A DNA stretch of 64,000 nt from Nymphalis io (GCF_905147045.1 NC_065918.1:1178001-1242000); one strand, 5' to 3'. Positions 46,186-58,963 are shown, counted from the stretch's first letter. Numbers and translations: made by a program. Notes: generated by a model not told the origin, from the letters alone.

Positions 46186-46859
46186 CTCAATTTACTGTTC
46201 GATATAAGTTGCATCGCCGTTCTTTGCTGTGGTACCTGTGATTTTTAATATTGAAAGCTAATTTTGTATCTTTCATTTTATTGCTTTTGCTAAAGGAGAA
46301 ACTTTCTTTTCATACTTAGCATATTTTATACCATAGTCCAATAATAAGTTTATTAATTTATCTTTACATAAGATATTTAAAAAATATATATACAAATAGT
46401 AACATAGAACAGACCTAAACCAAAAATATATTCGTTACTTCTTAGTAAGAGAAGAGAATTTGCTTTTAGAAAACTTCAAATTACATACATATGCAAATAA
46501 ATAATAATTAAATAACTATATTTCAGTATATGTCAGGTGAACAAAGTTTGATTGTTGAAAGACAATAAATATTGCTTCGATTCGAATCGTATGCCTTTGC
46601 TTTTTATTGTCAATTAATGTTGAATTTATTTGTCCAGGGATTATTGGTTAGCTAACCACCACGTGCATTCTCAAAAGGTTTGGTCGCCTTAACAATATAT
46701 ACATATAAAATTATCACTTATGTCGAAACAGATTTTACTAGCTTAGAGGAGATATAAAACTTCTTAATGTTCCATAAATACCATTCATTGTATATATTTT
46801 TTTGAATACAAAGATTAAATATAACCACATAAAATAGCAGTAATTTTAAACAATTATGT

Positions 46860-47180
46860 CACTGTGTAACGCACTTGTGAGCACACCTGAGCAGGTTGAA
46901 TGTGAGCGAATTGATAAAATCGTCCCTATTATAGTCACAATATAGTTTTTTTTATTAAGGAGAGAATGGTCGGCTGAAGGTGAAACGTGCACATACTTGA
47001 TTCATTAAGGCGGCATTTCAAATGCAGGACATATTAACCAAAAATATTACAAAGAAAAAAAAGAGCCAGCAAATGTATCCTTCAACGCCAACTGTCTCCT
47101 GTCATCATTCAGGGTTGGCACAATGATGTGCAATTGTTTTAACATCATCTAGAATATTCTTCAAATAATGAGTTTCGTCC
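46860..47180. promoter_or_regulatory. Candidate regulatory stretch
   Basis: gcacacctgagcaggttgaa (E-box CACCTG), gcacatacttgattcattaa, then a purine-rich spacer and caatgatgtgcaattgtttt. Unique-looking DNA just left of a SINE. Confidence 0.22.
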
Positions 47181-47352
47181 CAAAGTTATCGATAATATGT
47201 TAACATTGTCTATCATTGCATTAACTATTATCTCTTGTACTGTTTTGTACTTTTATTATCAATAACATTGACAATTTAAAAACTTTGTTTTGATATAAGC
47301 AATTTAATATAAATATATATTTTATATCGTATTTATTTTTATTTTATTTTTT

Positions 47353-47654
47353 GTTTTTTTTTTTTTTTTTATAGTATAGGAAGGCGGACGAGCATATGGG
47401 CCACCTGATGGTAAGTGGTCACCAACGCTCTTAGACATTAGCATTGTAAGAAATGTCAACCATCGCTTACATATCCAATGCGCCACCAACCTTGGGAACT
47501 AAGATTTTATGTCCCTTGTGCCTGTAATTACACTGGCTCACTCACCCTTCAAACTGGAACACAACAATATCAAGTATTGCTGTTTTGCGGTAGAATATCT
47601 GATGAGTGGGTGGTACCTACCCAGACGAGCTTGCACAAAGCCCTACCACCAGTA
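47353..47654 (-). mobile_element. Family-1 SINE-like element, full length, well preserved
   Basis: T-run, aggaaggcggacgagcatat through gcacaaagccctaccaccag. It is very similar to the 1432-1733 copy, including the variant ctcttagacattagcattgt, so the two may share a recent source. An (AT)n run follows at about 47.68 kb. Confidence 0.9.
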
Positions 47655-47673
47655 TAGAATATATGAATAAAAA

Positions 47674-47681
<8 letters not shown>

Positions 47682-47712
<31 letters not shown>
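47682..47712. repeat. (AT)n microsatellite
   Basis: About 15 AT units just beyond the family-1 SINE that ends at 47654. Confidence 0.9.
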
Positions 47713-47713
<1 letters not shown>

Positions 47714-48119
47714 TAATATAAAAAAGAACGAGCATAGATACATTATTATAGGTCTTATTTCCAGTTCAAAAAATACAATTTATGAATGTTATCTTTAAAA
47801 AGATAAAAATTACACAAGTATATTAATAGGCAATAGTTATCGAAACATAAAGCTAAGATTTTTTGTTCAACAACAAACAGTTCGTTTTAAAGAACTCTCA
47901 GAATTATTAAGACCTTAGGAAGTTTACGGCTAAACGGCTTTAAGCCGTTTAACCGTATCCAATAAAAGTGTAGTATAGAGTACAATAGTAGTATTTACTT
48001 TACAGGAACTATTAAGAATTAATATATTATATATATACTATATAACTAAAGAAAAATATTGATCATTTAATATTTAACTAACATTAAAAAGGAAAAACAT
48101 AGTTCATGTATAAATAATA

Positions 48120-48550
48120 AGACATAATTGAATGATTTCAATTTGAAAGCGCTTCATAACAATGTGTATTCCAAGTCCGTGCACAAAGCAACATTGGTAA
48201 CGAAATTATTCGCTCGTAAAAATGGCGAGAGGGCGTCGACGCAATTAGAATTTCAAATTTGCAATTTGCAATGAAAAATCGATCCTTCCGGCCAATCCGG
48301 TCGCTTCCGACCGGTTGAGGAGTGGAATTAAAATGCGAGTGAAATGAAACACTCGGAAATAGATGGATTCTGGAAAAAAACGTAATTACGATCCGTGCGC
48401 ATTGCGGACTCGGAGCAGAACAATTGGCTAGAGACATTTTAATATGATTATTTGCTGCTAAATAGTTCATTTCATATCTAATTACACGGTAGCGGACGCA
48501 TTGAATTGTAAATTATTGATAATGTTATTATTGCGCGTGGGATTTAGCTT
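48120..48550. promoter_or_regulatory. Large GC-richer non-coding block
   Basis: About 400 bp with a tandem gcaatttgcaatg, the palindrome acCGGccaaTCCGGt-like run near 48.29 kb, cgtaattacg (perfect homeodomain-type palindrome) and aacaattggct. The 110-codon stop-free minus frame gives a product without protein-like features. I read the block as a conserved non-coding element, not a gene. Confidence 0.33.
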
Positions 48551-48999
48551 GTGTGGAATAGTTTATAAATATTTTTCTTTACATAAAATATTTTTAAAAG
48601 TGCTAGCGTGCAAACGTTATTACAATATCAATTACAAAATAAGTTACTTAATTATTTTTGATAATAATTGATATATATATTTTATGTACTTACTTATCAT
48701 TCATATATGTAATTTTAAATTGGTAAATGAATACCAATTTTGTATGATAAGTTTGATCAATGGGATACACGAAATATAATTGAATCTGGCTCGGTCAGAC
48801 CTACGAGTAACAAAGATAACGACCGTGTAGTCCAGCGTACGGAAGTGGAAAGATAGATATATCTACGTACTTATAGTTAGGGATCTGTTTTTTGTTTTTC
48901 TCAGCTGGCACGCATTATTTAAAAGCAAGCACTCTTATCAAAAAGAACGTATAATATCATATATATACACGGATCAAAATCATCAGTCTTGAACATTTC

Positions 49000-50409
49000 T
49001 TGGAGATATACGAATGGATTTCGTACTTACCAGCACGTCAATCTGAAATCCCTTTAGCTAATAAGGTTTTAATCATGTTTCTACTGTCTCGTACGTTTAG
49101 TGCGCCTGTTGTATTTAATTTATGGTTATAAATTTCCATCCCGACGTATACGACTACGCAAATTCAGAGACTCCATGTAAGAATATTATTACGGGTATTT
49201 ATAAAGATTTTTTTGCAATATATTTATCATATATAAATAAAAATTAATTTAATTATGTATATTTACTAGTAGATTAGGCAAAGTAGAATTGACGTGTTTC
49301 TTGTCGGTTCATATCCGTGGAATTTACATCGCGAACCGGTAGAATGACGATAAACTTTTAACATGAAGATTTAAAATTGTTTGTAAAAGTCAACTTAAAA
49401 TAATTTTGATTTTGAAATTATTAAATGTATTTACCATGATTCACTCGCAGTCCAATGAAATCTTGTTTGTGTTATTACGTTTGCTCACCTATGAAGCTTT
49501 AATACATCGTTCATTGAAAGGTCATTTGGTGGTAGAATAAGGCTTATCACTATTACCTGGTAGTAATATTTATCTAAGGCAACACAAAGTATATTTTAGA
49601 ATATTTTTTTGACATTATTTTCCTACGTCGTTTGAAAAGTATTAAAGCCTTCTTTCTAGTGACTGACCTGATACTTAAAATAATAAATGAATTGGCATGA
49701 CCACCAAATAATGTTTCTGTACTTTTTTCATAGTTCAAATATTCTTGTCTAGACAGTTATTAATGATCCAATTTATTTAAATCTTTGTAGGGATTTGTTC
49801 TAGTTTAAAATATATGAGTCAACCATTAAATACAGGCACATGGATGGGACAATGTCTGTATGAGGACAGTTTTTACTACTCACAGTGCCACTATTAATGG
49901 AATAAGGTAACCAAGAGTTACTACCTACTACTAGTTGCTTACCAAGAGGCAAATTTGCACATCATTATTCCTAAAATTAAATATAATAAAAAAAAAATTA
50001 TAAAATTATCATCTGCTATACATCCTTTTCACCTTAAACCTAATAAATACTAAACTTTAGTTTAATAAATAGAAAAATAATTTAACTGAGCAATTGATGT
50101 AATCTAACTAAAAACTGCTAAGCTTATCAAACGTAAGGTAAGTTTAGTTTATTTTCCTTAGTTCGGATTTATGCAAATCTAATCAATAACTAATCCGATT
50201 TATATGAAACTTTTACATTACAATAGTTAATCTGCTATTACATATTTGGCTCTTTTTATTTCGTTTGTCACGAATATTAAAGTTAAAAAAATAATGCCAT
50301 CTCATATATAATACTTAATTAAGTAATCATAACTACGAGTATTTAGTTAAAAGCCATTAGTAACTTATAATCAAATAAAACAGAGAACAGTACCTATCTT
50401 TAAAAGTAA
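49000..50409. other. No gene seen
   Basis: AT-rich. One splice-like arrangement on the minus strand near 49.03-49.06 kb (ttcag|ATTGACGTGCTG|gtaagt) is noted but weak on the acceptor side. Confidence 0.45.
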
Positions 50410-50610
50410 AAAAAATCGTCTAGAAATCCGACCTAAATACGCCCTTACGTCTTTTGTCACGTGACCCCAAATGCACAAAATCCAAAATTACAGTCTCCAA
50501 GTGAAGGGCCATCGAGATACAAGCGGCCGTAATGGCAGTGATTGCGTCTGTCATGTTAATCCCTCTCGTTATGTATAGAACACAGTAGACTGTGACGCTC
50601 GCTATATTTA
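50410..50610. promoter_or_regulatory. Candidate enhancer with TCACGTGAC palindrome
   Basis: tgTCACGTGACcccaaatgc is a 9-bp symmetric E-box. aagcggccgtaatggcagtg and tgtcatgttaatccctctcg (homeodomain-like TAATCC) follow within 100 bp. Confidence 0.33.
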
Positions 50611-51432
50611 AGTTATATACAGAAATGCTTCGGTTTATATCTGTGCAATGTGTGGCCTAGTTATGTGAGAACATTTTGGGGGTTTATGTAATAAATACGA
50701 CGGAGCTATTCAAGTTTTCTATATAGACATATTCGATGTTCAAATCTTAGAAGATTAACGTATGGAATCCCAGTTACAATATGATATTTTTCCAGATAAG
50801 CTACATCTGATGCTTACGTACGTTATTACATTTACTACTAAATTATGTATTTAATTTTGCTTAGTCTATAAAATGGTCTAATCTACTCTATGACATCTGT
50901 GGTCTATGTTTATAAAATCTTTAATATTCTGAACGCTTCTGTACCTACAGCTCGAATGTCATTGTTACATTTTGTAAGCGAGTACGTCTGACATATATCA
51001 TAAATAATAATTTATTGCGGCCTGTTTAATAAATATAGATAGAAATGAATAATTCATTATTTATTTATAGTGAGTTTTAAATAAATGCGAAATTTTGAGT
51101 ATTTGGATGTTTGTAACTCAATCACGCTCGAACGTAGGTCTGATTTGATTAAATCGTGAAATAAAACAATCAACGGTACTTTTTATTATTTATATAAAAA
51201 ATGACGTCTAGTGAATAGGGTGGTTGATTAGTACATTTAAAATCCTTTATAGATAGACTTATATTCTTATAGAATAGATTATTATTTTTATTATTATTAC
51301 TATTAATTGTAAATTTGTCTGTGGGTATATTTTATAATAAAAACCAATTACACATTGAGCACACATTAACGTCTTTTGAAGATTCAAATCCGGATATTGA
51401 TTTTCTTTTCAAATTAAATTAAATTTTGATTT

Positions 51433-51465
51433 AAACACAGGTACCTAATTAAACACAGGTACCTA
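51433..51465. repeat. 18-bp-period tandem duplication
   Basis: aaacacaggtaccta occurs at 51433-51447 and 51451-51465, identical. Confidence 0.9.
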
Positions 51466-51569
51466 GATATGCTATCATTGAAGCAATTTACTGGTGGTAA
51501 CGCTGTTTGTTATTATAACCGCGATATAAATATGTAACCACCTTCGAACCGGAATAGATGCGGATTAAA

Positions 51570-51845
51570 ACACGTAAATCTTAATCAATGCTTGGAGTTC
51601 AAACTCGGACAAGGACTATAGAATTTACATGTTCATAATTTGTATCCATCTTACACCATCATTCATCTTGAGCTCGGTGGCGAAGTACAATGTCGACATG
51701 AAAGCAACATGACAGTGTTATATGAAAATTTGCCCACATATTACAATGTATCCATCAATCCACATTGGAGCATAGTGGAATAAGCTCCAAATCATCTCCT
51801 CGGAATTTCTTAGACAAGCAGCGGAATTTGCAGATGGTTTTTATT
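51570..51845 (+). mobile_element. Family-2 SINE, old copy
   Basis: aatcttaatcaatgcttgga, tcaaactcggacaaggacta and cattggagcatagtggaata preserve order and spacing of the whole element with strong divergence. Confidence 0.65.
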
Positions 51846-51919
51846 ACTGACATACTTATGTAGCCCCCGTTAAGAACATAGCAGCCAAATGTTCAACCCC
51901 TCAAACATCAATACTTCGT

Positions 51920-52015
51920 ATTCGAGGCGTTAGTTTCGTTGAAGGGTGAGTTAGCTAGTGTTTATAACGTTACGAGTACAGATGCCCGGTATATAGGTAT
52001 TCGTATACAAAGCCG
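51920..52015 (+). mobile_element. Family-1 SINE-like fragment, old
   Basis: cgttgaagggtgagttagct and tagtgtttataacgttacga match the middle of the family. A possible 5' part (tactggtggtaacgctg) lies at 51491, on the other side of a family-2 copy. Confidence 0.4.
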
Positions 52016-52579
52016 ACGGCAGCCGTTATTACAAGAGAATAACCTCTAACAGACCACATAATTTAAGTTTATAGAGTAAATAAGCTTAACGTTTGAACTA
52101 CTTTAATTGCGAATAGCTTGAATATTGTAAGCTTAGAAATCTACTACGACTACTTATGTGTATCCATCCAGAGAGCTCTATTTGTGCCCATTTTATTTTT
52201 ACTTTTTTTAATGTTTTGATTATTGATAGAAAGGTATAGACGTTAGGGTTCCTGCGACATACAGACAGGTGCTTTAAAACCTCTGTTTGAAAGTCCTTAT
52301 ATAATTTGCTTGCTCTTATCCTATTTGAGTGTGCTTTTTCTCTCTAAATTTTTATACTTGTAAACTACAAATTTGAAAGATAAATTTCAATCTCACATCT
52401 TTAAATTAGGAACGAAATGTATTTTTGTTTTGAATTTTTTTTTCAATACAGTAACTAAAGTAAAAGATTTGTTAGGTACATCTATTTAAAAAATATTAAA
52501 GAATGTTTTTGTTTTAACTATACTTACTTATAAAAAATATATTAAACCAATCATTAAATGTTAATATAATTTCACCCGC

Positions 52580-52860
52580 GTTAAACGTTACTGCTCCGAC
52601 TGCGTGGATCGAAGCTTGGGATCTACGGTAGGAGACATTTAATTGAAATTATTTATTATACTCAAATACAATAATAAGAAACCAGCTATGTGAATATAAT
52701 AGAAAACTGTCATGATTCGCGCACTATGGGCTCTATAAAACCCACCTTTCGCATCTGGAGCTTTATTGTTATTAGTATATGATTTCAGGCAGGCAGATTT
52801 ACGCCTAGGCCTACAAGGCACTGGCTTAGGGGCCTCGCCACCCGAGGGGGCTCTAACATA
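52580..52860. other. GC-richer patch, unidentified repeat
   Basis: tttacgcctaggcctacaag, gcactggcttaggggcctcg and ccacccgagggggctctaac have the look of a transposon end, but no terminal repeat or partner copy is in the window. Confidence 0.35.
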
Positions 52861-53484
52861 ATTTTACCCAGTTATAAATAATATAATTTTAATTTTAAAT
52901 ATGCCTTAAATATGCCCAATACCCTTACTTAGGCCAGATTTCAGGATAGCCATTGATAAAAGTAGTTATTCTGTGAAAAAGCATATATTGCAACGCATAG
53001 AGGTCGTTAATTAGTAACAAATAATACACTTTACCTATCAAATGTTGACCTTAATCTTGTTGCAAATACAAATATTAGTTGAATCTTATTGCGAACATAT
53101 CAAATGATTTTAGTATTATAGTGATTTAGATATTCCGATTAATTACAATTTCAACTTTAATAATCAGGGATTGTTCTAAACAAAAAGTTTTTGCGTCTTT
53201 GTCCCAAAAAAAAAACATGAGAAGCCATGATGGCGCAGGGAATAAAATATGCGGTTCATAAGCGAATATCGTGATTTCAAATCCACACATGACTTATTCG
53301 GCTGTAAAGGAAATTATTTAAATTAGAGTTATTTGCCAAGCAATTACGTTTCAAATGCTTTAAAATTTCACTTCCTTCTTCTACTTATAAAGACAACTAT
53401 TATCAATTAAGTCGTTAAAAACACCGATCGACAAGTTAAAAATCGTATTTTGACTTTAATTTTAATGTTATAATTAATAAGAAA

Positions 53485-53655
53485 CACACGTCTTCCTCGA
53501 ATACCGAATTTCGACCAAGGTGATTCATCACGAAGACCACTCAGGAGATCTTATAATGCACAAGATGGTGGTCAAACATCGCTCGTCTCTATTTCTACAC
53601 ACTCATTGGCCAATGGGAATTTAATTTGCCGACAGACTATTGATTGGTAAGATAA
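53485..53655. promoter_or_regulatory. GC-richer non-coding island
   Basis: cgaccaaggtgattcatcac, gcacaagatggtggtcaaac and cattggccaatggg, which holds a perfect ATTGGCCAAT palindrome. It ends at TTG|gtaaga, a donor-like site with no convincing exon. Confidence 0.28.
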
Positions 53656-53714
53656 TAAAAGTTCCATAATTCCAAATAATCAAGGGATTACTATTGATAA
53701 TTTATTAACAGAAA

Positions 53715-53805
53715 AACTTAATTACTGCTTACTGATCCAACCTGGAATTTGAACCAAGGCCTCTCTAGCTTTATAAGCCACTAAGTGGTATTTAGACACT
53801 ATAAA
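53715..53805 (-). mobile_element. tRNA-like SINE fragment
   Basis: The minus strand reads cacttagtggcttataaagc and gccttggttcaaattccagg, an A-box/B-box pair at tRNA-like spacing. The same ggttcaaggcctctctgatt text occurs at about 8570-8585. Confidence 0.4.
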
Positions 53806-54298
53806 GATGTAGGTTAGATTATATTAAAAATAAAATATAAACAAATAAGCAACTAGTGTCAACCGAAAAGAGCAAAACATAGAATGCCTAAATATGTCAA
53901 ACTTTCAAAAGTTTTTAATTAAGATTTATTTATTGGAAATTAATAAATCTAAATAAAAAAAAATCGATAATTAATAAAATATAAATTAGTATGAAATTAA
54001 ACTAGATCGAAATTTAGATTATTCGAGAGTTGCAGCTGTCTGTACCAAAAAATTTTTCGGATAAGTAAATATTGAACAGAGCTTGCAAAAGCCAATTTTA
54101 TTTGAATATATCCAATTCTAAGAGAAGTCGCACCAGATTACTCGGTTCTCCTGGCCGCTAGGTGTGGCGGTTCTTAGAGGCCGGCTAGTGCTCTATCGTC
54201 GGTATAACATAAAACAATTAATGACTTCTAACAACTTTAGATAACTTATATGATGAAAATAAACAATTGGCTATATGACATTCCAATAAATAATTTGT

Positions 54299-54453
54299 TC
54301 ACAAGGGACATAACATCCTAGTTCCCAAGGTTGGTGGCGCATTGGTGAGGTAAGCGATGGTTAACATTTCTTACAATGCCAATGTCTATGGGCGTTGGTG
54401 ACCACTTACAATCAAGTGGCCCATATGCTTGCCCGCTTATATTATAAAAAAAA
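54299..54453 (+). mobile_element. Family-1 SINE-like element, 3' half
   Basis: cacaagggacataacatcct, ggttggtggcgcattggtga, then ggcccatatgcttgcccgct and an A-run. Confidence 0.85.
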
Positions 54454-54899
54454 AAACTGAAATACTTACTAAGTGCTTTTAGATTAATAATAAAAAATAA
54501 ATTAATTATAAAAGCTAAAAAACCGGTTGAACATGCTAGACATCTTTTTAAAAATTAAAATATTGATGTTTGATTTTATTTTATTAGCTTCGGATTTTAA
54601 TATGAAAATCTAAAGTAAAATTAACAATTTAAAAAAAAATTAAATGTCCCGCTCAGTATACACACAAAACACGTAATATCTCAGTTGGTATAAAATGCTT
54701 CTTTACAAATATTGAAAATTTATCAAAAAAAAAATCAATTCAAATACTATAATAATAAAAGTAAAGGATTTCCTGCTCTATTTTCTTGTGATAAAGTATA
54801 AATAATTAAAAAAAAATTGGTTCAATAATTTTTCTATGCTATTAATCTTACTATCTTTGTAAGATAGACACGTATCTATAAAATCAGTTATTCCAAATA

Positions 54900-55302
54900 G
54901 GTATCAACTCCACATCGTATGACCGGTCTTCATACAAACATTAAGTAATTCAGTGTCACGAGTCGAAATCCGATATAGGAAACGGATCGCTTTAAACGTA
55001 CAAGTAGTTATAATACAAGTTACTTTTAGTACAATTTCCATAGGCGAGGTCCACAAGACCACGCCTTGTATACTCTGACCAATGGGACGGTTGTAAATTG
55101 AGGGTTTCGTACTTGGCACCGCCTCGTCTACTGTTAAACTAAACTTAGTTGATTCGTACCAAGTGAGGTGAACGGTCGTCAATATACCGTTGTGTCGTTC
55201 GCGTTGTGTATCCCATGGTCGGATTTTGACAGTTGAATGACGGGATTACGTATATGTTTGTTAATAAGTTTTATTTTGTGAATACAGAGGATTCGCCACA
55301 AT
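54900..55302 (+). promoter_or_regulatory. Putative promoter and 5' leader of a plus-strand gene
   Basis: About 400 bp, GC-richer than the flanks, ending in the ATGAAG start exon. It contains a CCAAT box (gaccaatggg, about 55,077) and an initiator-like TCAGTG near 54,950. The stop-free 92-codon minus frame across 54904-55182 has no protein-like character and is probably a by-product of base composition. Assignment as a promoter is inference from position and composition. Confidence 0.35.
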
Positions 55303-55308
55303 ATGAAG
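55303..55308 (+). CDS. Candidate first coding exon (Met-Lys, then splice donor)
   Basis: CCACAAT ATG AAG|gtaagg: a good start context followed, after two codons, by a near-consensus donor. First exons coding only a few residues are common in insect genes for secreted and cuticle proteins, where the intron splits the signal peptide. No confident second exon was found before the right end, so the gene would have a large first intron. Confidence 0.33.
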
Positions 55309-56494
55309 GTAAGGTGTTTTCTTTATTAAAGTTTATGTAAGTATTTATTGAAAAAAATATGATTTAATGCTCTAGGGTTATTACTATAGTTATATATAAT
55401 GTAACACGGCGATGTCTAACAAACTATTTGATTATTAGAAAAAAAATAAGGTAGTAGTAAGTTGTTTAGATTTTATTATATCAATAGTAATTATTCGGTC
55501 CATTCTCTATTGCTTAAAGAAGTATTGATTGAGTAACTAACAGTTAGAAACGTATATATATATATTAATTTTAATAAGGTCTACTTATAATCACTCATGT
55601 ATTCAGGATTAAAATAAATGAAGAAGCTATGAATTATTAAAAATACCATTTATTTTGGACTTCCATAGCACATTTGAAACTAATAAAAATATTTATACAT
55701 AGTCGCTATCATTAAATTATATATTGTAAAGAACTTTAATAACTTTAATTTTGACTTGCATTAACTTTTAGCGGCTTGTACTTAATTTTAAATCCAATAA
55801 AAAAAATTATATTAATGTTGTACAATTACGACGATTAACGATAAAGCTCAAGTCTACTTAATTAAATAAAAAAAAACTGACCTTGAATAAACAATCAAAT
55901 TAATTTATTTATCAATTGAGGACGTTTATACTCTATTTCTATGAAACGCTATTCTAAGATTATTCAACGCGTCGTCTTAATCTATGTAACTTTTTTATAT
56001 CACCTTTATCTCTACCATAAATTGTTTAATGGTAAAATCGTTATTAGTTGTACTAGAAAGAAAGGCCGACGGTAAAGTGATTTAAGCTTAACTCAGATAC
56101 ATATTTAACCTTTGGATTAACCTTTGGGTTAAGTCAAAAAATTTTGTTCTTAAAAATAAATTATTATTACTATAAGGTATTTTTATCGTTAAGTGTATAA
56201 AAATAAATAGCAGTAATTTTATTTAAAAGCAATCATGCAAATATGCAATCAATGAAATTGCTTGTGTATAAAATAAATAGTTAAATATCGTTTCTGATTT
56301 CGTTTTTTTTTTATTATTTTATTGTTTACCGTCTATTATGATAAATTAAAACAGTTATAAAATTAAAACTTACATACTTATATACTTTCTAAAGTTTTTT
56401 TTTTTATTTATGTAAATAATATATTATTTAAGTAAAAAAAAATGAGTAACTTAATGTAATGAAAACTACTAATAAGAGCGAATGGCTTGATACG

Positions 56495-56722
56495 TGTACC
56501 GTGGTCACCTTCACCTATATTAACCAGTGGTTTATACGAGCAGTGGTATTCCACCAACATACCGCTCATAAGATTATGACTCTTGTGTCTGTAAATACAC
56601 TAGCTCACTCTCCCTTCAAACCGGAACACAACAACACAATATTGATGTTTGGCGGTTGAATAACTGCCGAATAGGTGATACCACTTACATTCAGTTACTT
56701 GACATGTAAAGTTCTACCACGG
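56495..56722 (-). mobile_element. Family-1 SINE-like element, old copy
   Basis: actagctcactctcccttca, accggaacacaacaacacaa and aaagttctaccacggcaaca keep the family order. The 66-codon plus frame here is repeat sequence, not a gene. Confidence 0.55.
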
Positions 56723-57714
56723 CAACAAACGTATTAAGGTATTATTGAGAGCAATACACTTGTTTAAAACATATATCATAGAAACCTCTTTGAGAAACAT
56801 ACTTCATGAATGAAATAAAAAAAACTGGCTGGAAATAGGGACTGCCGATAGAAGTGAAAACTTGAAACTGTTAAATAAATTTGTTCAATTTCCACATCTA
56901 TTGGCACTTCAAGTAATAATTCTATCCCTTTTTAATATATAGCTTTTTATTCATCAAAATAAACACCATAAGTATAAATACAGCTTAATTTAAATAAATA
57001 ATAGTTAAAATACATTTGTTTTATTATAATTCAACAATGATCTGATAATAACAGATTTTTTTTCGATTATCTGACCGCATTGAATATATTTCGAATTATT
57101 TATTATAACCCATAGAAAAAACTTACCTACAAGGTAAGTTACGGAAGTTGCTAGTTAAAGTTACCTATATTGAAATAACTTTAATATATCTCAATGCCAT
57201 TTTTGTTAAATATAACCGTCAAAATGAAAAAGCACGCTTATACAGTGTGTTTTATTTAAAAAAGGTGAGTCATTAAACTGGTGCCAATAAACGACTTACT
57301 AATGACAGGAGATGTAACCCGTACGAATACCAAGAAGGTTTTATATCGAAACATTGATTTTAAATACAATTTTATACGATCAGTGTTATGCTAAACTACA
57401 TCTTCGTTAGTCTAATGGTTAGATGAATATAAGAAGATGGATAAAGAAGTTAGTGGAAATGTGTACATTCTTGCGCCTCGGAAAGTACTTAAATTCGTTG
57501 GTCCTGCACCTGAATTCTTACCGGTCGTCGGATTGTCGTTCAATCTGATTATGAGAGTGCACAAGTGAAATTTCTGTTCTCTCACAGTACGGCAAATCCG
57601 ATATAACCAAATATGATTCAGGCGCAGTTTTAGCAGTTCTAATTAGTTTTCTAGGCATAGGAGTGTAAAACTTCTTTACTTGAAATCGGGCGAACAAAAA
57701 GTTATTGTTTTTGT

Positions 57715-57795
57715 TGACCCAATTAAAGATTTGAACTTAGGACCTCGAGATCTGCGGCCTCATATCCCCTACAACAATATAGTGGAGTAGTAAGA
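57715..57795 (-). mobile_element. tRNA-like SINE fragment
   Basis: gatttgaacttaggacctcg and agatctgcggcctcatatcc: the minus strand has a B-box-like GAGGTCCTAAGTTCAAATC. Not a functional tRNA. A similar degenerate head (gacctggggatctgcatttg) lies at about 32,020-32,055. Confidence 0.35.
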
Positions 57796-58763
57796 CAGTC
57801 CTTTTATATAGTGCAAAACTGATGTGATATTCGTTATATTTCTGGTTTTCGTTATATATATTTAGATGTGCCGCGCGGCACTCGCGTTGACTTTAGATTA
57901 CAGAAATAAAATGCTTAATACGTAGTTTTAAGTAAATATATGTAGGTATAGCTTACCAGATTATTTGGTTTTTATCATAAATGTTCTGGTTCTGAAGCGT
58001 GGAGTTATATTGTCTTTTTCAATAAATATTCTATTCAACTATAAAAAGGTTTTATTTTTAAACAGACTGGCATTTCCAAAGATTAGCGGGTACAAGCATG
58101 CACTCTATCAAGTATAGTATATATATATAAGTATTAGTATTAGACTAATGGGGTAACACTAATGAATGAAATGCAATAAAGTTTTTCATACAAACATTTT
58201 CACTGTGTGACTCATAAGTTTTAGAAAATGTTTATATTGTTCTTACTTATATTCTAATCTAGCTTATGCTCATGATCTCACCCAGGTAGATTTTAATTAA
58301 TTAGTCTCATCTTAATCATATATGTAAAAGCGGCCTTTTTAAGCAGTATTAAATTTGGCTTTTTACAAGATAAATGAAAAACTACACCAATATAAATTAT
58401 AAAGAGTTTTTCTGTTCCGCTAAGTATTCAATAATTACCAATATATTTATAATAATAATTTTTCCATTAATCATATACTGTAATATTAAACAAAAGTAGC
58501 TTTATTGTTCTATCTCCGGCTTCATACAGTATAGTGTATGAAGTGTATAGTCGGTTTACAACTAACATAAGCTATTAAGCACAAAGAGTTTTATGAAAAT
58601 TGATTCAGTATATGCGGCCATCAATATGATGTACGATACCGTCGAAAAAACAACCGTTATTTAAATGTTTGTCAATCGATCAGTGCTGTGGTTTGTTGCA
58701 AATCACTTCTTAAGTAACTCGTGTTTCATTTCATTTTCACTTCATCAATTTCTTAAATTTCAG

Positions 58764-58777
58764 GATCGTATTCTGCG
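58764..58777 (+). CDS. Candidate 14-nt microexon
   Basis: GATCGTATTCTGCG lies between a very pyrimidine-rich acceptor (tttcttaaatttcag) and a strong donor (GCG|gtgagttt). Joined in phase 0 after ATGAAG it would read M-K-D-R-I-L and end in phase 2. The pairing with the upstream start exon is speculation; the two splice sites are visible in the sequence. Confidence 0.25.
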
Positions 58778-58963
58778 GTGAGTTTCATAGTTTGTTCATT
58801 TAGAACTTACATATTTTCTATTAAATTCGGATAGTTGATGTCAGATATATCACAGAACTAATAGTGTTTTTTTTATATTTATCTAAAGCTAAATAAAATT
58901 ATTGTTCGTACATCATATTGATTCACACCTATCAAAGCCGGCGGCGACCTATAATATCCTGAT

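Noticed and set aside
49015..49062. 12-nt minus-strand microexon ATTGACGTGCTG
   Set aside because: The donor is good, but the acceptor has a poor pyrimidine tract and no partner exon was found.
54904..55182. 92-codon minus ORF
   Set aside because: Lies in the putative promoter/leader of the ATGAAG exon on the other strand. The product shows no recognisable pattern.
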